From Paenibacillus_E sp964253085 (GTDB taxonomy: Bacteria; Bacillota; Bacilli; Paenibacillales; NBRC-103111): a DNA stretch of 64,000 bases. The DNA lies in the NCBI RefSeq assembly GCF_964253085.1, contig NZ_CAXUQH020000001.1, forward strand, positions 1,984,001 through 2,048,000, in the 5' to 3' direction. Positions 7,997 through 16,680 of the stretch are shown piece after piece (positions within the stretch are counted from its first letter, which is position 1; the number at the start of each line of letters is the position of its first letter). Both the position numbers and the translations under genes were made by a program. A model generated the notes under the pieces. The model saw only the letters and a program-made list of their open reading frames with translations. It was not told where the DNA came from and did not search any database.

Positions 7997-9082
7997 TTAA
8001 CGAGAGACAGCTAAGCTTTGAACGGTTCTCCAAGCTTCCAATTGCTTCTCCAACTGTTCCACTAACGTCGAGACGTCTTGGGAGAACTGCTCTCTTTGTT
8101 GCTCATTCATCCCATCCTGCTCCAGCTTTAGCTCGCTAGAAGTAGGTGGAGCGGGAATCGTTTGAAGCAACTGATGAAGCCTAGCCTGTAACAGCGATCC
8201 AGCAGTAACAGTTACATCAACTTGTGGTACAGCAAGCTGAGCTTCAGCTGGTATCCCCACGTTAGTTACCTCTTTAACCTGCGCTGGCACTTCGACTTCT
8301 TGAACCTCAACTTTCGTCTTCTCAGCTTTTGCAGGTGCCTTAGCTGCGATCGGCTTCGCTCGTTCAGCTCGATTGTTCTGGAAGGTAGACCAGGTTTCAA
8401 TTAATTCAGGCCCTGATTTATAAAGCAGTTGACCCTTGATTCTATCAGAGATGTCTTTATCCTTAAACATCTTCGCTATTTTCTTTACATCGCTGACAGG
8501 CATTTCATCCCGTGCCATGATTAGGGCTAATGGATCACGATGCTCCATGGGGAGATCCTTCAGCGGCAGCAATTGATCCTCCGTAAGCTTATCTTTGCGA
8601 ATTTCTGTGCCGCCCACGATAAGTTTCTTTACGGAGTTCCCGAACTTAAGCAGCTCACACTTATTTTTGATATAGCTTTCAGGTTTGCCAAGCTTACCAG
8701 AGAGATATTTAATAGATGAGCTAAATTTCGCATCATGCATAAGCTTATGAAAGGCTTCTGCTTCCTCAATGGGAGAGAAGCCTTCTCGTGTTAGATTTTC
8801 AGCAATCTGCTCCAGATAGATTTCCATCTCATCCGTAACCGTGGATACGATGCAGGATATGGTTGGAAGCCCGAGCATTTTGCTAGCCTTATATCTGCGA
8901 TTGCCATAAATGATCTTATATCGGTTGTTGGCGGTTGTGCGTACTTTGATCGGAGAGAGTAAGCCAATTTCCCCAATGCTTTTCATTAATTCTTGAAGTG
9001 CCTCTTCATCGAATTGGTAGCGGGGTTGATCCGTGTCCTCGTCAATGAGATGCATAGAAATAGTATGTATGTCCATCTTCAT
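7997..9082 (-). CDS. ParB/Spo0J-like nuclease-domain protein, stand-alone
   Basis: 361-residue ParB-family protein. Residues ~5-100 form the ParB N-terminal (CTP-binding) domain with DTDQPRYQFDEEAL and IIYGNRRYKASK (60-66), where canonical ParB has GERR; Glu is replaced by Asn. Residues ~100-200 hold the helix-turn-helix region (LSGKLGKPESYIKNKCELL). The rest is a Lys/Ala/Val-rich linker and a coiled coil (~310-355) likely to dimerise. There is no parA or soj neighbour, and no parS-like 16-mer was noticed. It may bind DNA in another role, as Noc does, or be a mobile-element relic. It has its own terminator and is divergent from the GGDEF-EAL gene. Confidence 0.82.
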   Translation of the reverse strand: MKMDIHTISMHLIDEDTDQPRYQFDEEALQELMKSIGEIGLLSPIKVRTTANNRYKIIYGNRRYKASKMLGLPTISCIVSTVTDEMEIYLEQIAENLTREGFSPIEEAEAFHKLMHDAKFSSSIKYLSGKLGKPESYIKNKCELLKFGNSVKKLIVGGTEIRKDKLTEDQLLPLKDLPMEHRDPLALIMARDEMPVSDVKKIAKMFKDKDISDRIKGQLLYKSGPELIETWSTFQNNRAERAKPIAAKAPAKAEKTKVEVQEVEVPAQVKEVTNVGIPAEAQLAVPQVDVTVTAGSLLQARLHQLLQTIPAPPTSSELKLEQDGMNEQQREQFSQDVSTLVEQLEKQLEAWRTVQSLAVSR

Positions 9083-9302
9083 ATCTCCATTCGTTCAGGG
9101 TCATCTAGTCTAATTATATATCAAGGATGAGAGTGTGGGAACGCCAATTCGATAGAAAGGATTTGGAAGGGATTGGTAGGGGGTGTTCTGGACAAGCTTG
9201 GGGGCAAATAAATGTATTGCCAGTAAGGGAGAGGAGATGAAATAATAGAGAAAGATGTCGAATAATGACATTGCTTCAAGTCAAATTTGGGAGGAGAGAC
9301 CT

Positions 9303-11618
9303 ATGAACAAAATGCAGTATTTATTCTTATCCCTCATCTTTGTTCTTCTGTTTACTGCATCCGATCCGGTTCTCACTACCTACAAAACATCGCTGCTGAA
9401 TGAACTGCAAAGCACGGAGGCTGCTCAATTGTCTGCCAAAGCCGTTGCCTTACAGTCCGTCATTAATCGTAATTTCAATGTAATGGTAAGTCTTGAAGCG
9501 TACGTTAGCACAAGCTACTTGAAAGACAAAAGTGATCAAGAGGTGCAATCTTATATTGAAGCGTTGTATGCGGGTTCACGAGCGTCTGCCTTTAATGTTG
9601 TCATAGCACCACATGGGGTCATGAAGTTCGTCTATCCCTCGAAAGGGAATGAGAATATTATTAATTGGGATCTTCTGAAGGATCCTCGTGAGAATGTCCA
9701 GAGACAAGTTCTTCTAGCCTTGCAAACGAAAAAAATGACGACAGAAGGCCCTTTTACACTGCTTCAAGGTGTGCAAGGTTTGGTAGCTCGTAAAGCACTT
9801 TTTCAAGACGGTGTTTTCTGGGGCTTCGTCTCAGTTGCCGTTAATGTGGACGAATTACTAATTGAAGCAGGGATCAGAGACGGTGCTTCTGAAGGGCAGA
9901 GAATGGCCATTCGTATTCCAGGTATGCCAGCGTTCTATGGGGAAAACGCAACGTTCAATCAATCGCCTTTGATTACGGTGATCGATCTTCAGGATTCGAA
10001 ATGGGAACTTGCAGCGAACCCTCCCGCGAATGCGGTAAAAACGATCAATAATCAATTGCTCATCATTCGATGTGCCATACTCCTCGTTTTATTTCTAGGC
10101 TTATTTTTCATTTTCTATATCATTCGACAACGTGATCGGCTCAGTCAAGCAGTGGATGAGCGAACACAAGAGTTACAGAACGCGAATGAAGATTTGACAG
10201 CAGCCAATGAAGAGCTGATTGCAGGTCAGCAGGAGCTTCAGCAGTCTACGGAGCGGATGCAGGAATCTGAACAAATGTTGTCCTATATGGCCTACCATGA
10301 TGTACTGACAGGGATACATAATCGCACACATTTTCAAATGATTTTGAAAGAACAAATTACTTATAATCAGATGAAGGGTAACTCTCTTGTCGTCCTTTTC
10401 TTTGATCTGGATAACTTTAAAATGGTTAATGATTCACATGGGCATCATATGGGGGACTATATGCTGCAAGAGGTTGTTCTTCGCATTCAGCAATCCAATT
10501 TGGCTTTCCATACCTTTGCTAGATTTGGTGGAGATGAATTTGCGATTTTGTTAGAGAATTGCGCAAGCGAACAGGAAATTCAAGCCTTCTGTGGTCAACT
10601 CATTGCTGTCTTGAAACCGCCTTGTATATTGGCGAATCGTGCTTTCTTTATTAATGCGAGCATAGGCATTGTGCAGTATCCGTATGGCGGTGAGACGTGG
10701 GATGCACTGTTGAAAAATGCCGACATCGCCATGTATATGGCTAAGAAAGTAAGTGGCAGTTCCTTTAGCTTTTTCAATCAACAAATGGAGATGCTATCGA
10801 TATCAAAACTGGAGATGGAGAATCATCTCCGTCAGTCGCTGGATCGAAATGAGCTTGAAATTGTATATCAACCACAGGTTGATTGCATGAAGGGGGCAAT
10901 TACGGGTGTTGAAGCACTTTTGCGTTGGAATCATACGACGAAAGGCTACATTTCGCCATCCGATTTTATTCCAGTCGCAGAGGAACTAGGCCTTATTGAT
11001 GTGATTGGTGAATGGGTGCTCCGCGGCGCGTGCAGTCAGATGAAAGCTTGGCATCGTCAAACAGATGAACCGCTGATGATCTCCGTTAATCTTTCTGTCA
11101 AACAGTTGCATGATGAACGTTTTGTGGATAAGGTTATTGCAATTCTGGAGGAGACCGAGCTGGAAGCGCGATACTTAGAGATGGAAATCACGGAGAATGT
11201 AGCGATGCAAGACAAACAGATGGGCGTTCTGAATAGACTTCGCCAACTAGGAATCTCCATTTCCGTGGATGATTTCGGTACGCATTATTCATCCTTAAGT
11301 TATTTGAAAAGGTTCCCAGTTACGAAGATAAAACTAGATCAGTCATTTGTTCGCGGTGTTCAAACCGATGGCAAGGATCGAGCCATGATTAAAGCTATCA
11401 TTTCTGTGGCGAATGCTTTTCAGCTGCAAATGATTGCGGAGGGAGTCGAGACTGAGGAACAGGCGGACTTCTTGGTTGCGAATGGATGCCATCACATCCA
11501 GGGCTATTATTTTTATAAACCGATGAAACCCGAACAGTTCCAGGCTATTTTAAAAGAAGAGCTGCATGGAAAACTGGCTTTCTTAGGAGCACAGTCCATT
11601 CATAACTATCATATATGA
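9303..11618 (+). CDS. CHASE-GGDEF-EAL membrane protein (c-di-GMP turnover)
   Basis: 771-residue protein combining synthesis and breakdown domains for cyclic di-GMP. It has an N-terminal membrane segment (~7-25), an extracytoplasmic CHASE sensor (~45-230), a second membrane segment (~260-280), a coiled coil, a GGDEF domain with intact GGDEF at 409-413, and an EAL domain with EAL at 537-539, VNLSVKQL, EITEN, DDFG and EGVET all present. No RxxD inhibitory site precedes GGDEF. One residue of the usual DDFGTGYSS is changed (H for G). Both domains therefore look catalytically possible. ATG 9303 is chosen because GGGAGGAG lies six bases before it; an in-frame ATG at 9255 has no such site. Confidence 0.94.
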   Translation: MNKMQYLFLSLIFVLLFTASDPVLTTYKTSLLNELQSTEAAQLSAKAVALQSVINRNFNVMVSLEAYVSTSYLKDKSDQEVQSYIEALYAGSRASAFNVVIAPHGVMKFVYPSKGNENIINWDLLKDPRENVQRQVLLALQTKKMTTEGPFTLLQGVQGLVARKALFQDGVFWGFVSVAVNVDELLIEAGIRDGASEGQRMAIRIPGMPAFYGENATFNQSPLITVIDLQDSKWELAANPPANAVKTINNQLLIIRCAILLVLFLGLFFIFYIIRQRDRLSQAVDERTQELQNANEDLTAANEELIAGQQELQQSTERMQESEQMLSYMAYHDVLTGIHNRTHFQMILKEQITYNQMKGNSLVVLFFDLDNFKMVNDSHGHHMGDYMLQEVVLRIQQSNLAFHTFARFGGDEFAILLENCASEQEIQAFCGQLIAVLKPPCILANRAFFINASIGIVQYPYGGETWDALLKNADIAMYMAKKVSGSSFSFFNQQMEMLSISKLEMENHLRQSLDRNELEIVYQPQVDCMKGAITGVEALLRWNHTTKGYISPSDFIPVAEELGLIDVIGEWVLRGACSQMKAWHRQTDEPLMISVNLSVKQLHDERFVDKVIAILEETELEARYLEMEITENVAMQDKQMGVLNRLRQLGISISVDDFGTHYSSLSYLKRFPVTKIKLDQSFVRGVQTDGKDRAMIKAIISVANAFQLQMIAEGVETEEQADFLVANGCHHIQGYYFYKPMKPEQFQAILKEELHGKLAFLGAQSIHNYHI

Positions 11619-11620
11619 GT

Positions 11621-11666
11621 ACATACCAAAGAGGTGCCCCTTTACGGGGGCACCTCTTTGGTATGT
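11621..11666. terminator. Bidirectional terminator hairpin between convergent genes
   Basis: A 20-bp near-perfect stem (ACATACCAAAGAGGTGCCCC and its complement) with a TTTAC loop sits between the stop of the GGDEF-EAL gene and the stop of the minus-strand histidinol phosphatase gene. Neither flank has a strong T-run. Confidence 0.75.
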
Positions 11667-11684
11667 GGGAAAAGAAAAAGTCCA

Positions 11685-12491
11685 CTATAGCGCGACAATT
11701 TGCTTCTGCTTATTTTCGAAATAGACCCAGTGCTGGAAGCCAATTTCCTTCAAGGTTTTCTGAACTTCTTCCCAATCGTCAGCAACGCGGCTAGGGACAT
11801 GAGCGTCAGAACCGAAAGTAACCTCAACCCCGAAGTGCAGCGCACGTTCTAGAATTGCGTGTGAGGGATACCAGCCGCCAACATCTTTCGTTTTCCCTGA
11901 TGTATTAATCTCGATGGCAACGCCGGATTCTCCGATGATTTTCAGTGTCTCATCAACCTTAGGTGTCGCAATATCGGAAAATGCAGGGTAGAAGCCTTTC
12001 ATTGCATCGATATGCCCAAGAATCTGGAACATACCTGAACGAGCGGATTCAGCAATCAGACGATAATACTCTTCCTTGTGCTCAACGTGCTCAGCTGCGT
12101 TCAACTTCTTCCATCTGTTGCGATTGAAGATACTCACCCCACCAGAGAGATGGACAGAGCCTATGATGTAATCGAACGGATACTTTGCGTATTCTTGCTT
12201 ATAAATCTCCACGTGCTCTGGGAAATAATCAGACTCCACACCTAAGAGTACATTTATTTTGCCTGCATACGCTTGTTTGAGATGAAGTACTTCCTCAATA
12301 TAGCGAGGAAATTCGCTTTTTGCCATGGCGATGGCAGGTTGGGCACGATCTTCGGAGCTTCCAAAGTAGGGGGAGTGATCTGAGATGCCAATTACTTGAA
12401 GGCCAGCTGCAATGGCTGCCTCAATATAGTCACGTATGGTATCTTGCGCATGTCCGCACCGCTCATGATGCGTATGTAAGTCGAATTTCAC
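11685..12491 (-). CDS. hisJ: Histidinol-phosphatase, PHP family
   Basis: 268-residue PHP-domain enzyme that dephosphorylates L-histidinol phosphate, the penultimate step of histidine synthesis. Metal ligands are visible: HTHHERCGH near the N-terminus, GISDHSPYFG, GVESDYF, GSVHLSG, ILGHIDAMK, and the C-terminal GSDAHVPSRV. The spacing matches the HisJ/HisK subgroup of bacilli, not the PHP polymerase domain. It is 11 bases downstream of the LysR gene and may share its transcript. No other his genes are in the window. Confidence 0.92.
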   Translation of the reverse strand: MKFDLHTHHERCGHAQDTIRDYIEAAIAAGLQVIGISDHSPYFGSSEDRAQPAIAMAKSEFPRYIEEVLHLKQAYAGKINVLLGVESDYFPEHVEIYKQEYAKYPFDYIIGSVHLSGGVSIFNRNRWKKLNAAEHVEHKEEYYRLIAESARSGMFQILGHIDAMKGFYPAFSDIATPKVDETLKIIGESGVAIEINTSGKTKDVGGWYPSHAILERALHFGVEVTFGSDAHVPSRVADDWEEVQKTLKEIGFQHWVYFENKQKQIVAL

Positions 12492-12502
12492 AGCAAATCC
12501 TC

Positions 12503-13405
12503 CTATTCTGAACCAATAAATTGCGTTTCCGGCATTCCTTTGAGATCGCGAAGAAATTGTTGCATGGCAGAATTCAAGTATCTTCCTGACTTATATACTA
12601 CGCCTACAGGATGCGTAATATCCAGTTCGTTCACTTTTACCATTTTCAATGAGCCATGTCTTAGTTCATCAGCAACAGACATTTTGGAAATGATCGCAAC
12701 ACCTAGATTTAACTCCACCATGCGCTTCACTTCCTCACTGCTAGACAACTCCATGACAATATGAGGCGAGACATCATAGGATTTGAAGATTTGATCGACG
12801 AAACGCCGACCCGCAGTTTCTGGGGAGAGCATGATAAACGGAATGTTTCTAAGCTTCTCAATAGATAAATGTGTGAAACGACTAAGTGGATGATGTGTGG
12901 AGACGATGAGTTCGAAATTATCATAGTAAAGCACGGACGTCTCCAAAGCTGGGTTCTTCTCAAACAAATACGTAATCCCAATATCGATATGACCGTTTTC
13001 CACGGATGTCATGATCTGAGAAGAGGTCATGGAATGAATGGTCGTTTTAATCAGCGGGAATTGATCTTGGAAATAGGAAAGGACCCTCGGCAAGATCTGC
13101 ATGGCAATGGAAGTCGTTGTGCCAATATGGATATGACCTTGAGGGGTTTGACTCAGATCGGAAAGACGCTGTTTCAGGTCACTGGTGATCCGCAATATTT
13201 TTTCCGCATGCTCCAAGAAAAGCTTCCCACTATCCGTTAAAGTAACGGGCTGATTACGATCTATGAGAATCGTACCGAATTCATCCTCAAGACTTTTTAT
13301 TTGCGCGGAAACGGCAGGTTGGGTCAAGTTTAGAATTTCACCAGCTTTACGAAAGCTCATCGTCTTGGAAATCGTGAGCAGGGTTTCTAACTGGTTCATA
13401 TTCAT
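12503..13405 (-). CDS. LysR-family transcriptional regulator
   Basis: 300-residue regulator with an N-terminal winged helix (residues 1-65; FRKAGEILNLTQPAVSAQIKS) and a two-lobed substrate-binding effector domain (~90-295). The overall pattern is closest to the CbbR/CysL/YwfK branch, but the ligand cannot be read from sequence. The start has AGGAGG seven bases before ATG 13405. It is divergent from the DHA2 exporter, with 262 bases between, and 11 bases upstream of hisJ. Confidence 0.9.
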   Translation of the reverse strand: MNMNQLETLLTISKTMSFRKAGEILNLTQPAVSAQIKSLEDEFGTILIDRNQPVTLTDSGKLFLEHAEKILRITSDLKQRLSDLSQTPQGHIHIGTTTSIAMQILPRVLSYFQDQFPLIKTTIHSMTSSQIMTSVENGHIDIGITYLFEKNPALETSVLYYDNFELIVSTHHPLSRFTHLSIEKLRNIPFIMLSPETAGRRFVDQIFKSYDVSPHIVMELSSSEEVKRMVELNLGVAIISKMSVADELRHGSLKMVKVNELDITHPVGVVYKSGRYLNSAMQQFLRDLKGMPETQFIGSE

Positions 13406-13595
13406 GAGATTACCTCCTGCAAGTTAGATGTAAAGATCAAAGGTACAAATAAAATTTATCGAAATTGTAAAGGGCATAAAAACCTTTTCTGACTTTATTA
13501 TATGATAGGAAGTACTAACTAGGCAACATGACAGGATAATTGCCGGTCACTGCGCACAAGCTACCGATGTAAGGAAGAAGATAACTGAAAATATC

Positions 13596-13624
13596 TTTGC
13601 AAATTACTCAAATTTGAATATAAT
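13596..13624 (+). promoter_or_regulatory. SigA-type promoter of the exporter-PadR operon
   Basis: TTTGCA (13596-13601) and a consensus TATAAT (13619-13624) are separated by 17 bp. The predicted start point falls within the PadR-type operator just downstream. Confidence 0.7.
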
Positions 13625-13627
13625 AAT

Positions 13628-13647
13628 TTATGTAATTTAAAACATAA
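13628..13647. promoter_or_regulatory. PadR-type operator
   Basis: TTATGT (13628-13633) and ACATAA (13642-13647) are exact inverted copies around 8 bp, giving the ATGT-N8-ACAT pattern known for PadR-family regulators. It overlaps the expected transcription start of the operon whose second gene encodes a PadR protein, so it is a probable autorepression site. Confidence 0.75.
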
Positions 13648-13667
13648 TGAGTAAGGAGACTCTAATT

Positions 13668-15194
13668 ATGTCTTTAACACGTAAATCAAATCCGACATGG
13701 ACGGTTGTAGCCTTGATGCTTGGGCTCTTGCTGGCTTCTCTGGATCAAACAATCGTATCGACCGCGATGCCAACGATTGTATCTAAGCTTGGCGGCTTTA
13801 GCCAATTTGTTTGGGTATTCTCGGCCTATCTGATTGCCAATGTGGCGGCAATGCCCATCTTCGGTAAACTATCTGATATGTACGGCCGTAAATTGTTTTT
13901 CATTATCGGAATCATTGTCTTTATGATTGGATCCGCGTTATGTGGAACAGCATCTTCGATGACACAGTTAATCATCTACCGTGCGATACAAGGTATTGGT
14001 GGCGGTGCGTTGATGCCGATTACGTTTGCTATTATTTTTGACATTTTTCCTCCAGAGAAAAGGGGTAAAATGCAGGGCTTATTCGGCGCAGTTTTCGGAT
14101 TATCCAGTGTGCTTGGGCCTATAATTGGGGCTTACTTTACCGATCATGTCACTTGGGAATGGATTTTCTTTATCAATTTACCTCTAGGCATTATATCTTT
14201 GATTATGATTATTTTCTCTTATCATGAGTCCGTTGAACATAGTAAGGCTAAGATTGATTGGGGCGGTACGGTTGTATTAACGGCAGCTATCGTTTCACTT
14301 ATGTTCGCATTGGAGTTTGGCGGCAAAGAGTATGCTTGGGGTTCGATGCAGATTATTGGTTTATTTGCAGGATTCGTTGTGCTGTTAGCAGGTTTTATTC
14401 TTATTGAGAAAAACGCTGCAGAGCCAATTGTACCGTTAGATTTGTTCAAAAATCGGTTATTTACATCCAGCATGGGAGTTAGCTTTGCTTATGGGGCGGT
14501 TCTCATATCAGCGGGGACGTATATTCCATTGTTTATCCAAGGCGTATTCGAAGGCTCAGCGACATCGGCTGGCTCGACATTAACTCCAATGATGCTAGGT
14601 GTCGTCGTAAGTAGTGCATTAGGTGGTCGCTTCATCGGTAAATTTTCTTATCGGAATGTGCTTCTTGTATCAGTCGCTCTTCTTCTGTTGGCAACATCGC
14701 TACTTGGCGGCATTTCTATTGATTCTGAGAGATGGGTGATTACAACCTACATGATTATACTCGGACTAGGTATTGGCGCTTGCTTCCCCATCACGTCGAT
14801 GTCTGCACTCCATAAAGTCGATTTCCGTCGCCGGGGTACGGTAACATCCTTGGTTGCTTTCTTCCGTTCAGTTGGTTCTGCGATCGGGGTTGCAATTTTC
14901 GGAAGCATTCAAGTAAATGCATTGAAAGACAACATCACGAAATCGTTGAATGACCAAGCCATGGCAGAGAAGTTCCAGGACGCGCGGATGCTTCTTCAAC
15001 CAGAGGTGAGAGCGAATATTCCAACTGAGGTACTGCATAAACTGCTTACCGCGTTGGCGGATTCGATTGCCGTCGTTTTTCAAACAACAATCGTCTTAGC
15101 CATACTAGGTCTTGCGTTCATTTTATTGATGGGAAATGCTAAACTAGAAGTTGGTAAAGCGCCTGTTAAAGGAGATGTACCAGTAGGACACTAG
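13668..15194 (+). CDS. DHA2-family (14-helix) multidrug exporter
   Basis: 508-residue major facilitator predicted to export drugs or toxic compounds by proton antiport. The DHA2 signature LASLDQTIVSTAMPTIV lies in helix 1, GKLSDMYGRK in loop 2-3, and the antiporter motif C region GLSSVLGPIIG in helix 5. Fourteen hydrophobic segments can be followed. ATG 13668 is chosen because TAAGGAG lies nine bases before it; an in-frame ATG at 13647 would overlap the operator. The PadR regulator follows 13 bases after the stop, so substrate-induced derepression is the likely control. Confidence 0.92.
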   Translation: MSLTRKSNPTWTVVALMLGLLLASLDQTIVSTAMPTIVSKLGGFSQFVWVFSAYLIANVAAMPIFGKLSDMYGRKLFFIIGIIVFMIGSALCGTASSMTQLIIYRAIQGIGGGALMPITFAIIFDIFPPEKRGKMQGLFGAVFGLSSVLGPIIGAYFTDHVTWEWIFFINLPLGIISLIMIIFSYHESVEHSKAKIDWGGTVVLTAAIVSLMFALEFGGKEYAWGSMQIIGLFAGFVVLLAGFILIEKNAAEPIVPLDLFKNRLFTSSMGVSFAYGAVLISAGTYIPLFIQGVFEGSATSAGSTLTPMMLGVVVSSALGGRFIGKFSYRNVLLVSVALLLLATSLLGGISIDSERWVITTYMIILGLGIGACFPITSMSALHKVDFRRRGTVTSLVAFFRSVGSAIGVAIFGSIQVNALKDNITKSLNDQAMAEKFQDARMLLQPEVRANIPTEVLHKLLTALADSIAVVFQTTIVLAILGLAFILLMGNAKLEVGKAPVKGDVPVGH

Positions 15195-15207
15195 GGGGTT
15201 AACGCAA

Positions 15208-15786
15208 ATGTCGATGAAGCTGGTCATACTCGGTCTATTAATGGAAGCCAATCGGCATACCTATGAGATTCGTCAAACGATGAAAGAACGCGGCATGACG
15301 AATTATATGAAGCTGCAGGACGGCTCGCTCTATTATGCTATGGATCAACTGCATAAGGATGGTCATGTCGAAGCGCTAGAAGTTGTGCGGGATACGAATC
15401 GGCCCGAGAAAACCATTTATCAAATCACCGAAGCAGGTAAGCAAAAATTTCAAGAACTGTTGTCTCATCAACTGCACGAAGAGATCAAACATTATCATCC
15501 GCTTTATGTTGCACTGCCATTTACCGTTCATGGTGATCAAGCTAAGATTGCGGGGATTCTTGAGCATAAAATTTTGGAACAGAAAATGATTATGAATTTG
15601 ATGAAAAGTCTTTACAATGAGCATTTGAACATTGTTCCACGCGTCGTCTTGCATATGATGGTAGGCAGCTATAAGCGAGCTTTCACCGAGTTAAAATGGC
15701 TAGAAGCGCTTCAGCAGGATGCCCGAGATGGCAGGCTGCAGGAAAGAAATACGGAGCTCGATGTGGATTGGGATCGGATCGAGTGA
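15208..15786 (+). CDS. PadR-family repressor of the exporter operon
   Basis: 192-residue regulator. Residues ~4-80 are the PadR winged helix (LVILGLLMEANRHTYEIRQTM, then LYYAMDQLHKDGHVEA and the wing RPEKTIYQITEAGKQ). The C-terminal half (~90-175) is the helical dimerisation and ligand domain of the longer PadR type. It is co-transcribed with the DHA2 exporter and very likely represses it through the ATGT-N8-ACAT site at 13630-13645. A GGGGG ribosome site precedes the ATG. Confidence 0.92.
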   Translation: MSMKLVILGLLMEANRHTYEIRQTMKERGMTNYMKLQDGSLYYAMDQLHKDGHVEALEVVRDTNRPEKTIYQITEAGKQKFQELLSHQLHEEIKHYHPLYVALPFTVHGDQAKIAGILEHKILEQKMIMNLMKSLYNEHLNIVPRVVLHMMVGSYKRAFTELKWLEALQQDARDGRLQERNTELDVDWDRIE

Positions 15787-15795
15787 GACAAATTG

Positions 15796-15835
15796 AAAAA
15801 CGCACTACCTTGGTCAACAAGGTAGTGCGTTTTTT
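15796..15835 (+). terminator. Terminator of the exporter-padR operon
   Basis: A 14-bp stem (AACGCACTACCTTG with its complement) and a five-base loop are followed by TTTTTT. Confidence 0.92.
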
Positions 15836-15885
15836 GCTATTGATCTCGGAGAGGGCTTATGTCACGCATCATCCGCCATCCCTCA

Positions 15886-16680
15886 CTAGTTCGATAATGC
15901 TAACGCATTTAGCTGCGCAATGAAATGTGGCAAATCCGTGCAGACCAAGTCCGGCGTCAAGCCAGCCGACGCCAGCTGCTCGTCCACATTGTCTGGCCTG
16001 GCGACGCCTGTCAGCACAAGGGCCGTCCGGCACCCCGCCATCGCGCCTCCGCGGATGTCGGTGTGCACGTTATCGCCGATGACCCAGACATCGGCGGCAG
16101 GCAGACCGAGCCGCTCAATGGCATACGCCATGATGATCGGCGAAGGTTTACCGATCACCACCGGCTCCACGCCGGAGGCGGCGGTGATCGAAGCGGCCAG
16201 GGAGCCCGCCCCTGGCATAAGCCCTCCATCCGACGGAAGCATCCGGTCGGGATTGGTTAAGACATAGGTCGCGCCATGCTTCAGATGGCGGACCGCTTCC
16301 GTCAGCTTCCCATAGGTGAAGCTGCGATCAATGCCCTGGACGACGTAATCCGGCGTCGTCTCATTCAAAGCGAAGCCGGCTGCGTCTAGAGCAATCCGCA
16401 GGCCGTCTTCGCCGATCATATGCACGCGCTGGCCAGCGCGCTGCTCGGTCAAGTACTGCGCAGCCGCCTGCGAAGACGTATAGACGGCTGCCGCGGGTAC
16501 CTCCATGCCGAGCGCTTGCAGATGCTCGGCAACCTGTTCGGGGGTGCGAGACGAATTGTTCGTCACCAAGAGGTAGGGCAATTGTTCCTGCTGCAGCCAT
16601 TGCAGGAAAGCTGCGGCGCCAGGGATAGGCTCATGCCCTCTATAAAGTGTGCCATCTAGATCGATTAGAAATCCGTTCAT
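15886..16680 (-). CDS. HAD-IIA (NagD-like) sugar phosphatase
   Basis: 264-residue haloacid-dehalogenase phosphatase. Motif I is DLDGTLYRG at the extreme N-terminus, motif II is LVTNNSSRT (~38-46), motif III is a Lys in VIGKPSP (~175), and motif IV is GDNVHTDIRGG (~200). The cap domain between II and III is the C2a type of the NagD family, which acts on small phosphorylated sugars or nucleotides. The gene is clearly more GC-rich than its neighbours. Its start overlaps the stop of the upstream kinase gene by four bases (ATGA), so the two are translated in tandem. Confidence 0.9.
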   Translation of the reverse strand: MNGFLIDLDGTLYRGHEPIPGAAAFLQWLQQEQLPYLLVTNNSSRTPEQVAEHLQALGMEVPAAAVYTSSQAAAQYLTEQRAGQRVHMIGEDGLRIALDAAGFALNETTPDYVVQGIDRSFTYGKLTEAVRHLKHGATYVLTNPDRMLPSDGGLMPGAGSLAASITAASGVEPVVIGKPSPIIMAYAIERLGLPAADVWVIGDNVHTDIRGGAMAGCRTALVLTGVARPDNVDEQLASAGLTPDLVCTDLPHFIAQLNALALSN

